Source: CAZPBO01 sp964584815 (GTDB taxonomy: Bacteria > Planctomycetota > SKW154). Taken from it: a stretch of DNA of 23,896 nucleotides. The DNA lies in assembly GCA_964584815.1 (NCBI GenBank), contig CAZPBO010000038.1, positions 1-23,896 of the forward strand, written 5' to 3'. The notes under the pieces are model-generated. The model was not told where the DNA came from. It did not search any database and saw only the letters and a program-made list of their open reading frames with translations. The translations under genes and the position numbers were made by a program. Of this stretch, positions 12,757-21,293 are shown piece by piece (the stretch's first letter is position 1; each line of letters begins with the position of its first letter).

Positions 12757-15326
12757 GCCGCGCAAAACAGTCAAGCCTCACACCTGTTATGCGCCAGTAT
12801 CGTCGCATCAAAGAGAAACACCCCGATAAGATACTCTTCTTTCGTATGGGCGATTTTTATGAGATGTTTTATGAAGATGCGGTGGAGGCAAGCCGCATAT
12901 TAGGCATTGCCCTGACGAGTCGTCAAGAGGGTGTGCCGATGGCGGGAGTGCCGCATCATTCCGCCACCACCTACATCCGCCGTCTCCTTGAAGCGGGTCA
13001 CACCATCGCAATATGCGAGCAACTGGAGGGACAAGCAAGCAAAACACTTATGCAGCGGGATGTTGTGCGCGTTATAACCCCCGGCACGGTCGTAGAGGAG
13101 GAGTTTCTGCCGGGCAAGGCAGCCAACCACATCGCGGCGGCATATGTTGCAGGCGACATCTGCGGCGTTGCCTGGGCTGATGTCTCAACAGGGGAGTTCC
13201 TAACGACCCAAGACGCAAAGGAGGCGTTAGTAGACCATATCCTGCGCGTTGCTCCTGTGGAGTTGCTACTACCAGAAAACTGTGAGGAGGAAGCGTTGAG
13301 CAAGGTGTTGGAGGGGAGATGTGCGGTTAGGTGGTTGCCGCCGTGGCGTTTTGACGCCCAAACCGCGCACAATTTCCTCATCCAACATTTCGGCGTTCAC
13401 GACCTAAGCGGTTTTGGACTGCAAGGGCTGGATGCGGCAGTTGCTGCAGCAGGTGCACTTCTTCAGTTCCTCTCCGAAACGCATCGCAGTGTGAACCACA
13501 TAAAGGGGATAAAGGTTTTTCGGCGTGATAAGTGTCTGGTGATAGATGCGACAACGGCGCGCGCATTGGAACTTGTGCGCACAGCAACGGGGCAGAGTGG
13601 GGAGGGCACACTGCTTTATGTGCTGGATAAGACGAAGACGCCGATGGGGTTGCGCCTTCTGCGGCAATGGTTGCTTGCGCCGCTTGTTGAGCGTGCGGCG
13701 ATTGAGGCGCGGCTTGATGCCGTTGAGGAGTTATGCGAAAAGCAAAAACTGCGGACGCGTCTGCGGGAGTTGCTGCAGCGTATCGGCGACCTTGAGCGGC
13801 TGATAACTCGCGTTGTGGTGGGACGCGCCAATGCGCGTGACCTTGTGCACATCGCATCAGGTCTTGAGGTGGCAGCACTCATAAAGGCGGCTCTTTGTGA
13901 GGTTGAATCGCCGCTGCTGAAAGGCGCCGCCTCATCCATTGAGCCTGCTGCCGAAATATGTGAAAAAATCCGCAACGCACTGGTTGATTCCCCGCCCCAG
14001 ACGATTAAAGAAGGTGGACTTTTCCGCCCGCATTACGACACCGAACTGGACAGGTTGCGTGAGTTTGCGGAGTCGTCCAAACGCTGGCTGTCAGAATACG
14101 AGGAACGCCTGCGCCGCCAAACCGCTGTTCCCAACCTCAAATGCGGCTATAACCGCCTCTTCGGCTACTATGTTGAGGTGCCACGCAACGCGGCAAAACG
14201 AATGCCGCAGCAGTTCCGTCCGCTGCAGACATTAAAGAACGCCCAGCGTTATACGACCGCCGAACTGAAAAAGTTTGAGCGTGAAAGTTTAGGAGCGAAA
14301 GAGCGGGCGTGTGAGTTGGAGTATGAGTTGTTCTGCAGACTGCGGGAAGAGGTGGCAGAATATGCGCCTTATGTGGCACGAACCGCCGAATCCGTAGCGG
14401 AACTGGACTGTCTTGCTGCGTTGGCGGAGGTGGCGCTCCAAAACGGCTACAAAAGACCCCAGATTGTGGATGAGCCCGTGCTGTTTGCCCGCGCTTCACG
14501 CCATCCTGTGCTTGAGCAGACTTGTCAGTTCGTTCCAAACGACATAAACCTTGACGCAAACGAGCGCCAGATACTGCTTGTGACAGGTCCCAATATGGCG
14601 GGCAAGTCAACCTATATTCGTCAGGTGGCGCTTCTTGTGATAATGGCGCAAATGGGGTCGTTCGTTCCCGCAGAGGAAGCGCAAATCGGGATTGTTGACC
14701 GCGTCTTCACCCGCGTGGGAGCAAGTGATGAGTTGTTCCGTGGTCGCTCCACCTTCCTTGTTGAAATGGCGGAAACGGCAAACATCCTAAACAACGCCAC
14801 CCCCAAAAGCCTTATCATTCTTGACGAGATAGGGCGCGGAACAAGCACATTTGATGGAATGGCGATAGCGTGGTCGGTGACAGAGTTTCTGCACGAGCGG
14901 GTGGGAGCGAGAACGCTTTTTGCAACGCATTATCACGAGTTGACGGCAATCGCGCATAACCTTCCACGGGTCAGCAACCTCTGCGTTCAGGTTGTGGAGC
15001 ATCAGGGAAAGGTGGTCTTTCTGCATAAGGTGGCAGAAGGCGCGGCGGAACGCTCCTATGGGATAAGCGTTGCGGAAATAGCGGGTGTTCCGCGGGAGGT
15101 GACCGAACGCGCACGGGAGGTGCTGGCACAACTTGAAGCGCAGACGGAGTATTCAGACGGAGCACCGCGCATACCACCACCCAAAAAGCGACCACGGCAG
15201 ATAACTCTGTTTGACACAGAAAGCCGTCTTGCGGAAGCGCTGCGCGAGATTGACATAAACAACATCACGCCTGTTGAAGCGCTGCTCAAGTTGCGCCAGT
15301 TACGCCAGTTGCTCGGATTAGACTGA
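12753..15326 (+). CDS. mutS: DNA mismatch repair protein MutS
   Basis: The 857-residue product is full length for MutS (about 850). The N-terminal mismatch-recognition domain carries the FYEMF motif (residues 35-39, the Phe-x-Glu that stacks on and contacts the mismatch). The connector, lever and clamp domains follow. The ATPase has the Walker A GPNMAGKST (about 612-619), the Walker B/signature segment SLIILDEIGRGTSTFDG and FATHYHEL. The C-terminal helix-turn-helix region is IDINNITPVEALLKLRQL. It binds base mismatches and small loops and recruits MutL (not in the window). The start is GTG 12753, inside the upstream stop (GTGA). The 3' end overlaps a convergent gene by 41 bases. Confidence 0.97.
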   Translation: MSRAKQSSLTPVMRQYRRIKEKHPDKILFFRMGDFYEMFYEDAVEASRILGIALTSRQEGVPMAGVPHHSATTYIRRLLEAGHTIAICEQLEGQASKTLMQRDVVRVITPGTVVEEEFLPGKAANHIAAAYVAGDICGVAWADVSTGEFLTTQDAKEALVDHILRVAPVELLLPENCEEEALSKVLEGRCAVRWLPPWRFDAQTAHNFLIQHFGVHDLSGFGLQGLDAAVAAAGALLQFLSETHRSVNHIKGIKVFRRDKCLVIDATTARALELVRTATGQSGEGTLLYVLDKTKTPMGLRLLRQWLLAPLVERAAIEARLDAVEELCEKQKLRTRLRELLQRIGDLERLITRVVVGRANARDLVHIASGLEVAALIKAALCEVESPLLKGAASSIEPAAEICEKIRNALVDSPPQTIKEGGLFRPHYDTELDRLREFAESSKRWLSEYEERLRRQTAVPNLKCGYNRLFGYYVEVPRNAAKRMPQQFRPLQTLKNAQRYTTAELKKFERESLGAKERACELEYELFCRLREEVAEYAPYVARTAESVAELDCLAALAEVALQNGYKRPQIVDEPVLFARASRHPVLEQTCQFVPNDINLDANERQILLVTGPNMAGKSTYIRQVALLVIMAQMGSFVPAEEAQIGIVDRVFTRVGASDELFRGRSTFLVEMAETANILNNATPKSLIILDEIGRGTSTFDGMAIAWSVTEFLHERVGARTLFATHYHELTAIAHNLPRVSNLCVQVVEHQGKVVFLHKVAEGAAERSYGISVAEIAGVPREVTERAREVLAQLEAQTEYSDGAPRIPPPKKRPRQITLFDTESRLAEALREIDINNITPVEALLKLRQLRQLLGLD

Positions 15327-17193
15327 ACCCACAAAGAGCCCAGACGCCTGCCACAGCAATACCAACCCCCAAAAAGCCGTGCAAAAGAAGCATCATAAAG
15401 AGCATCAGACCGCACACCGCACCGCCCATATCCAGAGCAAACGCAACACCGCCTTCCTTAGCGCACCTGCCGAAAACCACCCCCAACCCAACACCGCTGC
15501 AGAACGACGCCGCAAGCAGAAATGCCCCAGACATATAACCTTCTGTCAGCAACCCGACAAAAAGAAACGCCACCCCCACAGGTCCGCTGAAGAAAAGCGC
15601 GCCACGCCGAATGAACGCACCCGCAGCAACTCCCACCATAAAGAGCGCTGAAACCGTCGCAAGCAGCGCATAGAGCATCCCCAATCGCAACTGAATCGCC
15701 GCAAAAACGCTTAAATGGCAGAATGTGGATGCAGCACCCGCAGTCAGAATGGCACAAGACCTGCCTCCTCCCCGCAGCACAAAGAAAAGACAAAGCGCCA
15801 GAAAAACAGCCCAGACAACCCAGCCGCAAACAGCAGAACGCAAAAAAATGGGCGCATAACCTGCCACCTCAAGCATACTGTATGTGATGCCCGCCCGCTG
15901 TGAGGCAAGGTTGAGAACTGTAGCGGCGGGAGCATCGCTTCTGCTGACAGAGTTTATGAAGGAGCGGGAAGCAAACTCACCGCCACCCAACGGGCGGTTT
16001 GAGATGAGAACTATTCCCATCATCGCTTGATAGTTTATGAAGGAAGGCTTGCCGAAAGCGCGAAGGACGGATGCGGCAAAATCGCAGTAGGCATCAGAGA
16101 CCATTCCCGAAGGCGCTGCCAGCGCAACAATCACAGAGTCAGCACGCTTCTTAAGAAGGCGGAAGAAGGAGCGGTTAACAAATCTGCCGGCGGCAACTGT
16201 CGTGGGAGCAGACAAGCAAACAACAGCGCTGTGGAAATGGCTCTCCGTATGGGAGAGGAAATAGCAAGGCTCTTTCGGCTGCGCCTCAACGAATGGCGCC
16301 AGTGCCGGCTCAAGTGACAGCGCAACGAACCGCTTTATCCCCCTGCTCTTGAAGGCTTTCTTGAAAGGACGGGGATCGTATGCCATAACCAGAACAGGTG
16401 GTCTGACAAGCGGAGCGGTGATGCTGGCAACAAGGTCGGGAGGAACAACAGGAGAACCCGAAATGTAGAGCGTCTCCCCACTCTTCTGGCGGGTGCGGAC
16501 AACAGGACCGGCGGGGGTGTATGAGACTGACAGAAACTTTCCCTGATGATGGCTGATAAGGAGAGCGAAAGCAGCCATATTGGCGGTGAGGGAGAGGATG
16601 AGTGCAAGAGCAGAAAAGGTGACGGTGATATAGAGGTGAGGTGAGAGACGGACAACAAGCCAGAGCGAGGCGATGCCGGCAAGGATTAGTGCGGCGGCGT
16701 TGCCGTAATGCGGCAGTATGAGGAGGTCAACGAGGAGCGACGCGGCGGCAAATCCTGCCGACTCAAGAGCGTAGAGTCTGGCGGCGCCAATGCGGCGGGC
16801 AAGAAGCGAAAAAAGGGCACCTGAAGCGAGCGCAGAAGGGGTGGCAAGAAGCGTCGCAATCGCAATGGCACAAAGAAGTGTCGGAACCACTCCCTGCACA
16901 CCGCCTGACACAAGGGGATAGACGGCAATTGAGGAGATGAGGGGTGACGCGGCGGGGAAGAGGGCAAACCACGGCGCGGCACTGCTCGGAAGAGGCTTTG
17001 CCAGAAGCGCCCCGACCGCAGCGGCGGCAAGCCAACACCCTATGAAAAAAGAAAGATAAATCTCGTTGGCGTGGCAGAAGAGGAAATACAGACGCCAGAG
17101 CGGCGCCTGGGCAAAGCCGCAAGCCGCCCCATATACAAGCGCCACCTCAATAGGCGATGCGGAACGACTCAAACTCCCCTGTCGCAGGACCAC
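15286..17193 (-). CDS. Polytopic membrane protein with degenerate spermidine-synthase-like central domain
   Basis: This protein of about 635 residues has an N-terminal half with six or so membrane helices (about 18-215), a soluble central domain (about 220-430) and a C-terminal block of further helices (about 445-630). The central domain follows the bacterial MFS/spermidine synthase fusion layout: a small beta segment (SGETLYISGSPVVP), PPVLVMAYDPRPFKKAFKSRG where the Rossmann nucleotide loop should be, and a late DFAASVLRAFG. The glycine-rich loop GGGDG is missing (AYDPR), so aminopropyl transfer looks unlikely. GTG 17193 lies within the acylphosphatase gene; nearer starts (TTG, GTG) are possible. 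The 3' end runs 41 bases into mutS on the other strand. It could be a transporter or scaffold. Confidence 0.72.
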   Translation of the reverse strand: MVLRQGSLSRSASPIEVALVYGAACGFAQAPLWRLYFLFCHANEIYLSFFIGCWLAAAAVGALLAKPLPSSAAPWFALFPAASPLISSIAVYPLVSGGVQGVVPTLLCAIAIATLLATPSALASGALFSLLARRIGAARLYALESAGFAAASLLVDLLILPHYGNAAALILAGIASLWLVVRLSPHLYITVTFSALALILSLTANMAAFALLISHHQGKFLSVSYTPAGPVVRTRQKSGETLYISGSPVVPPDLVASITAPLVRPPVLVMAYDPRPFKKAFKSRGIKRFVALSLEPALAPFVEAQPKEPCYFLSHTESHFHSAVVCLSAPTTVAAGRFVNRSFFRLLKKRADSVIVALAAPSGMVSDAYCDFAASVLRAFGKPSFINYQAMMGIVLISNRPLGGGEFASRSFINSVSRSDAPAATVLNLASQRAGITYSMLEVAGYAPIFLRSAVCGWVVWAVFLALCLFFVLRGGGRSCAILTAGAASTFCHLSVFAAIQLRLGMLYALLATVSALFMVGVAAGAFIRRGALFFSGPVGVAFLFVGLLTEGYMSGAFLLAASFCSGVGLGVVFGRCAKEGGVAFALDMGGAVCGLMLFMMLLLHGFLGVGIAVAGVWALCGFSLIRATGVTGAT

Positions 17194-17425
17194 TTTCCCT
17201 CTCTATACGAGTTATGTAGGCGCCCATAACACGAGCAACCTCGTCTACGAAGCGCTCCACATCCTTGGGGTCGCCTTCCGCCACCAACTCCACCCGCCCA
17301 TCAGGCAGGTTGCGCACATAACCAGACACTTTATAACGCCGCGCTATGTGGTAGGTCGTATACCGAAAGCCCACACCCTGAACATGTCCGCTGAAAAAAA
17401 CAGTCACCCGCACCGCCTCCGCCAT
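17147..17425 (-). CDS. acyP: Acylphosphatase
   Basis: This 92-residue protein, the usual size, hydrolyses acyl-phosphates such as carbamoyl phosphate or 1,3-bisphosphoglycerate in the cytoplasm. The conserved segment GHVQGVGFRYTTYHIA carries the phosphate-binding loop with catalytic R21. YVRNLPDGRVELVAEG carries catalytic N39, and the ferredoxin-like alpha/beta pattern is intact. ATG 17425 follows GAGGG with 7-base spacing. It lies 15 bases downstream of the small lipoprotein gene and overlaps the start of the membrane protein gene by 47 bases, so the three are probably one transcript. Confidence 0.95.
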   Translation of the reverse strand: MAEAVRVTVFFSGHVQGVGFRYTTYHIARRYKVSGYVRNLPDGRVELVAEGDPKDVERFVDEVARVMGAYITRIERESGPATGEFESFRIAY

Positions 17426-17440
17426 CTCCCTACCCTCACA

Positions 17441-17659
17441 TCAATACGAAGAGTATGTGTAGATACACCCCGTGACAAGGTCAACAATTATGCTGACGGG
17501 GAAGAAGAAGAAAACATCAAGCACGAGCATAAGGACATCAACACCTGTGCGAGATTCAGGCGGCAACCCTGCACGATGCGAATAGAATATGGTCGCACAC
17601 CCCATAAACATAAAGGCAACCGCAACGAGCATAATCGCAAGGAGCACCTTCTTGGGCAT
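17441..17659 (-). CDS. Small lipoprotein, resembling YceK-type proteins
   Basis: This 72-residue protein begins with a signal sequence ending FMGC (cysteine 21), a probable lipidation site. A short polar stretch (SHRAGLPPESRTG) follows, and then a hydrophobic segment (VLMLVLDVFFFFPVSIIVDLV). The 'LD..F.FPVSIIVD' stretch is reminiscent of small YceK/YidQ-type lipoproteins, but the similarity is weak and no function is known. ATG 17659 has GGGAGAG upstream, and a near-consensus promoter sits directly before it. Longer upstream reading in the same frame has no ribosome site and crosses the promoter. Confidence 0.7.
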   Translation of the reverse strand: MPKKVLLAIMLVAVAFMFMGCATIFYSHRAGLPPESRTGVDVLMLVLDVFFFFPVSIIVDLVTGCIYTYSSY

Positions 17660-17687
17660 CGCTTCTCTCCCAAAAAAGTCTGTCTGG

Positions 17688-17716
17688 ATTTTACGCAGCA
17701 GAAGGCTTTGTGTCAA
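17688..17716 (-). promoter_or_regulatory. Near-consensus sigma70-like promoter for the small lipoprotein/acylphosphatase operon
   Basis: On the minus strand a perfect TTGACA (17711-17716), a 17-base spacer and TAAAAT (17688-17693), about 29 bases before the ATG at 17659. This is the best-matching promoter in the window. Confidence 0.75.
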
Positions 17717-17723
17717 CAATCTA

Positions 17724-18557
17724 TTATGTGAGCCAGGAGTCGGTCTCCTTACGGATAAGTTCCTTCTTCGCGCGGCGGTAACGAACATAGAAGACGAAAA
17801 CGGCAACGATGATGAGCAGTCCGACAAATCCTCCCAACCCAATGGCGGCGAGGATATCAAGAAAGGAGTAGGAACGCCCGATTTCTTCCTGCCACTTTTC
17901 CGCCAGTTTGGTGAGGTCAAGCCCGAAAGCGCCGACAAACGCCTCCTCAACGGTGTAGCCTTTGCCGAGGAGCAGGAAGAAGGAGCGCCAGGAACCGAGT
18001 TTGGTAAGATAACGGCAAAATGAGAGAGCAGCGGCATAGAAAAGGCGTTTTTTGAAGGGGTCTTTTGGGTAGCGGTTTTTAAGGAGTGATGCGGCGGCGT
18101 TGGCGGCGGCACGCGCTCGTAGAAACCTTTGCATATCTGAGGAAAGCACCCTGCCCTCACACAACTGCGCCAGCCCCTCGTTAAGCCACAGCGGAATGGC
18201 GGTTCTGTGGCGGCGACAGAAATGGTGAACAGCGATATGGAAAAGTTCGTGGTGCAGAAGCGACTTCAGTGGCGCAGAAAGCGGGTCGGCAAAAGCGTTG
18301 ATGATGACGAAACTCTGTGCGGGATACGCCAGTCCTACGGTGTTGTCGGCTCTACCTGTCAGGTGGCGGAACTGCGTAGCGTTATCGCAAAGGAAAATCT
18401 TTGTGGGGGGCAAATCAATGCCGAAAAGGCGCTTTATGCGCTGCTTTGCAGAAACTGCGCAGCGGAGCACAGCATCCGCCTGGGCTTGGCTGCGGTTGTG
18501 CTCAAGAATGAAACCGTCCAAGCGCGAAACAGCAGCGAAAAACAGCAGAAGTAGCAT
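17724..18557 (-). CDS. Membrane-anchored zinc metalloprotease of the peptidase-MA (gluzincin) type
   Basis: This 277-residue protein has an N-terminal hydrophobic signal (MLLLLFFAAV). The zinc motif HELFH (H103, E104, H107) is followed by WLNEGLAQ with the third ligand E127, 20 residues after H107, as in gluzincins and the peptidase_MA_2 family. A C-terminal membrane helix (about 238-260, IGLGGFVGLLIIVAVFVFYV) then leads to a basic cytoplasmic tail. The catalytic residues are present, so an active periplasmic protease facing outward from the inner membrane is likely. Its start overlaps the stop of the metallophosphoesterase by one base (TGATG). It is the last gene of a six-gene overlapping operon. 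The substrate is unknown. Confidence 0.85.
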   Translation of the reverse strand: MLLLLFFAAVSRLDGFILEHNRSQAQADAVLRCAVSAKQRIKRLFGIDLPPTKIFLCDNATQFRHLTGRADNTVGLAYPAQSFVIINAFADPLSAPLKSLLHHELFHIAVHHFCRRHRTAIPLWLNEGLAQLCEGRVLSSDMQRFLRARAAANAAASLLKNRYPKDPFKKRLFYAAALSFCRYLTKLGSWRSFFLLLGKGYTVEEAFVGAFGLDLTKLAEKWQEEIGRSYSFLDILAAIGLGGFVGLLIIVAVFVFYVRYRRAKKELIRKETDSWLT

Positions 18558-19342
18558 CAGGCACCAATCTCCAGCCTGTCCGCGAGAGCGTCGTCAAGGT
18601 CGGGATTTTTGCGAATCAACTCTTGGGTGACAGCGATGTCGTATTCAACACGGCGGTAACGGATAGAAGGGGTGGATGTGTCAAGGATGCAGTAACAGGC
18701 GCGTGGGTCGCGGTCACGGGGCTGCCCCACACTGCCGATGTTTATGATATATTTGTAGTCGTGGTTGAGATGAAGTTCGGCGTCGTAATAGTCGCGGGGG
18801 TTGTAATAGGCGGGCTGGGAGGTGAGGATGACGGGGATATGGCTGTGCCCGCAGAAAGCGACCCACGGGGTTTTCTCAAAGTTTTCGCGCAGTTTGGGGG
18901 TCATTTCGCCCAGAATCTCGTCCAAATCGGAGCGCAGGACATACTCGTCAATGGGGGAGCGCGGAGAGCCGTGGACAAAGAGGTAGTCTCCGTCCTGAAA
19001 GGAGCGCGGAAGTCGGCGCAGAAAATCCCAATGTTTCCGCTTCCTGCCCATAAAGGAGAACGCACCGGGCTTCAGGACACTGCGTGTCCAGAAAATCGCT
19101 TGTCTTGCGATGCGGTTGAACCCCAGCGGTTCGTGCAGAACCGCCCAGTCGTGGTTGCCGCACACCGTCACACGCAACCCCATAGCGATGTCAATACATT
19201 CGGCAGGCTGCGGACCATACCCCACCACATCGCCGAGACAGATGATATGCGCCTCGTCAATGCCCTGCCGCTTTATATCCTCAATAACGGCGGTAAAGGC
19301 TGCCAAATTGGCGTGGATGTCGGAGATGATTGCCAACCGCAT
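18557..19342 (-). CDS. Calcineurin-like metallophosphoesterase
   Basis: This 261-residue protein has all the metal-binding motifs: SDIHAN (7-12), GDVVGYGPQP (about 37-46), GNHD (about 62-65), a histidine in FVHGSP, and GHSHIP, then NIGSVGQPRD. The pattern is that of bacterial YfcE/COG0639-like phosphoesterases, which hydrolyse phosphodi- or monoesters in the cytoplasm. The substrate cannot be told. ATG 19342 follows GGAAGGGG, and the gene start is overlapped for 70 bases by the 3' end of truA as read. Confidence 0.93.
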   Translation of the reverse strand: MRLAIISDIHANLAAFTAVIEDIKRQGIDEAHIICLGDVVGYGPQPAECIDIAMGLRVTVCGNHDWAVLHEPLGFNRIARQAIFWTRSVLKPGAFSFMGRKRKHWDFLRRLPRSFQDGDYLFVHGSPRSPIDEYVLRSDLDEILGEMTPKLRENFEKTPWVAFCGHSHIPVILTSQPAYYNPRDYYDAELHLNHDYKYIINIGSVGQPRDRDPRACYCILDTSTPSIRYRRVEYDIAVTQELIRKNPDLDDALADRLEIGA

Positions 19343-20082
19343 CTAACCCCTTCCAAGTCAACCCGAACGAGCCACAGCCCCTGCGACGGCAACACCACCC
19401 GTCTCCATCCCCTGCGCCCCGACGCCACATCCTCCACCTCCCCCACGCCCACAACACCACGCCCCACCTCCACAACCAGTCCACAGAGGCTACGCACCAT
19501 TTTATAACCAAATGCCTTTGCTTCAAGACAAAAGCGAACCACCTCACCACCGCAAACCGCCACCCTCTCCAGACAGAACCGCTCAATCGTCCATACCGTC
19601 CGCTTGTTCTGACTCACAATAATGCCACCCAAGTTGCGGGTCCCCACAAGACGCCTCGCCGCCAGAAACATCCTCTCAAAATCCAATTTTCGCCTTACAC
19701 AATAGACATATCCGCCCCAGGCTGCTGGCGCAACACCCACAAAAAGCAGATAATCGTAACGCTTCCTCAAAGCGCGGTAACGGGGATTGTAGTCAGGCGG
19801 CACCTCTTCTGCCGCCCAGACGCGGATATCTTCGGGAAGATGGGCGTTGAGGGCGGCAAGCAACCGTTGCGGCTGCCACTCCTTTTCTATATCAACCGCA
19901 ACTGGCGCGTCCAAAGCGTGAACACCCGCATCGGTGCGGCTTGTAAAAAGTGTTCTGCCAGTCTCTTGCAGACGCCTCAGCGCCCCCTCCAACTCACCCT
20001 GAACCGTTCGCACCCCCACCTGACGCGCCGAGCCACAAAACCCACCACCAGCATATGACAGGCGCAGCAAAATCCGCCTCAT
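19273..20082 (-). CDS. truA: tRNA pseudouridine synthase TruA
   Basis: TruA converts U38-U40 of tRNA anticodon stems to pseudouridine. The protein shows the family start (RILLRLSYAGGGFCG), the catalytic aspartate D51 in SRTDAGVHA, and the substrate-binding segments YNPRYRALRKRYDYLLF and FGYKMVRSLCGLVVEVGRG, ending with GLWLVRVDLEG. After this normal end, the frame runs on for about 24 unrelated residues into the metallophosphoesterase gene. One extra base in the GGGG run just before would give TAG immediately before the next ATG. The extension is therefore either real but unconstrained, or a frameshift. ATG 20082 overlaps the HEAT gene stop (ATGA). Confidence 0.93.
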   Translation of the reverse strand: MRRILLRLSYAGGGFCGSARQVGVRTVQGELEGALRRLQETGRTLFTSRTDAGVHALDAPVAVDIEKEWQPQRLLAALNAHLPEDIRVWAAEEVPPDYNPRYRALRKRYDYLLFVGVAPAAWGGYVYCVRRKLDFERMFLAARRLVGTRNLGGIIVSQNKRTVWTIERFCLERVAVCGGEVVRFCLEAKAFGYKMVRSLCGLVVEVGRGVVGVGEVEDVASGRRGWRRVVLPSQGLWLVRVDLEGVRCGWQSSPTSTPIWQPLPPLLRI

Positions 20083-21293
20083 TTGCCGCCTTTTAACTCC
20101 TTTATCACACGCTCAAGGTCACCCCGCCGCCAGTCGTCCTTCCCCATTTCCTTCAGCAAACCCTCAAGCATCGCTATCACCTTGGGATGGTTGATTTTCT
20201 CTGTCTTTATGCGATGAAGCATCTGGAAAAAATAAAGCGATTTTGATTCCTCAAGCAGTTTTTTGAGTGCGTTTATGCCACGGTCGTCACCAAGTTTGCA
20301 AAGTGTCAGCATCGCCGCCATTCTGACAAACTTGTCCTTATCGTTTATGGCTTCAGCGACAACCTTTTTGGCGTCCTCTGTTGCAATTTTGCCGAGGACC
20401 TCAATGAGGCGGGCACGGAACTCACCCACATCGGAGTTTTTGAGCGCATCGCCGACCGCCTGAACCTGGTTGGGACCCGCGATTTTGGTAAGCGCTTTTG
20501 CGGCGGCGATACGAACACGATATTTTTTGTCGTTAAGGAGTTGAGCCACCTTGTCCGCCACCGCTTTAAGCCCTATCTCACCTGCGATTTCGCAGGCGGC
20601 AGCGCGCACCCGGCTATAAGCGTCGTCCAGACGCCCCGCAACAATCTTACGGAACTGCTCTGTGCGACAACCAAGAGTAAACAGAGTCCGCAGCGCTTGC
20701 TCCCGCACCGTGGAGTAGGAGTCGCTCTCGGCGGCTTTATAAAGCGCCTCAAAAGCGCTCGCATCACCCACAAGCCTCAGCCCTTTAGCCGCAGACGCAC
20801 GCACAATGCTCCAGCCATCCTCAAGCAGCGCCTTGCACAGCATTTTTATTATCTCTTTGTCACCTTTTTTGGACAGCCGTGCCACAGCCAATGCCGCCTC
20901 CGCACGAACTTCCCGTTTCTTATCCTCAAACATCATCTTTTTGAGAAGGTCAATCGCTTGGGTGCAGCCGATGTTGGCGACGGCTTCAGCAGCAGCGCGT
21001 CTCACACGCCACCTATCAAACACCAACATCGCCCGCATCACTTTCACCATATCCTCATACAGCGGTCGGCGAACACGCACCAACTGCTCCTTCTCCCTCA
21101 ACCCCAACTCCGTCACCGCCTTCTCCTTCAGCGTCCATGTTCCTGTTTCGCAGGTCTTCATATTGCGCACTATCGCTTTCTCGGTTATGTTGAGTTGGTC
21201 CCACTTATCACGCCACTTCTCATAAATGTAATCTGCAAAAACGACCCCTGCCAACAAAACCCCGAGCACAAGAAAGCCGACTCGTCTCATCAT
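20079..21293 (-). CDS. Secreted HEAT-repeat protein
   Basis: This 404-residue protein has a signal peptide (MRRVGFLVLGVLLAGVVFA). About seven or eight HEAT-type helical repeats follow, with units such as DGWSIVRASAAKGLRLVGD, DDAYSRVRAAACEIAGEIG, DKKYRVRIAAAKALTKIAG and DKDKFVRMAAMLTLCKLGD. The repeats probably form a solenoid for protein-protein contact in the periplasm or at the membrane. The start is one of two adjacent ATGs (21293 or 21290) behind GGAGGTGAT, a full anti-16S match and the strongest ribosome site in the operon. It overlaps the asd stop. Its partner is unknown. Confidence 0.88.
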   Translation of the reverse strand: MMRRVGFLVLGVLLAGVVFADYIYEKWRDKWDQLNITEKAIVRNMKTCETGTWTLKEKAVTELGLREKEQLVRVRRPLYEDMVKVMRAMLVFDRWRVRRAAAEAVANIGCTQAIDLLKKMMFEDKKREVRAEAALAVARLSKKGDKEIIKMLCKALLEDGWSIVRASAAKGLRLVGDASAFEALYKAAESDSYSTVREQALRTLFTLGCRTEQFRKIVAGRLDDAYSRVRAAACEIAGEIGLKAVADKVAQLLNDKKYRVRIAAAKALTKIAGPNQVQAVGDALKNSDVGEFRARLIEVLGKIATEDAKKVVAEAINDKDKFVRMAAMLTLCKLGDDRGINALKKLLEESKSLYFFQMLHRIKTEKINHPKVIAMLEGLLKEMGKDDWRRGDLERVIKELKGGK

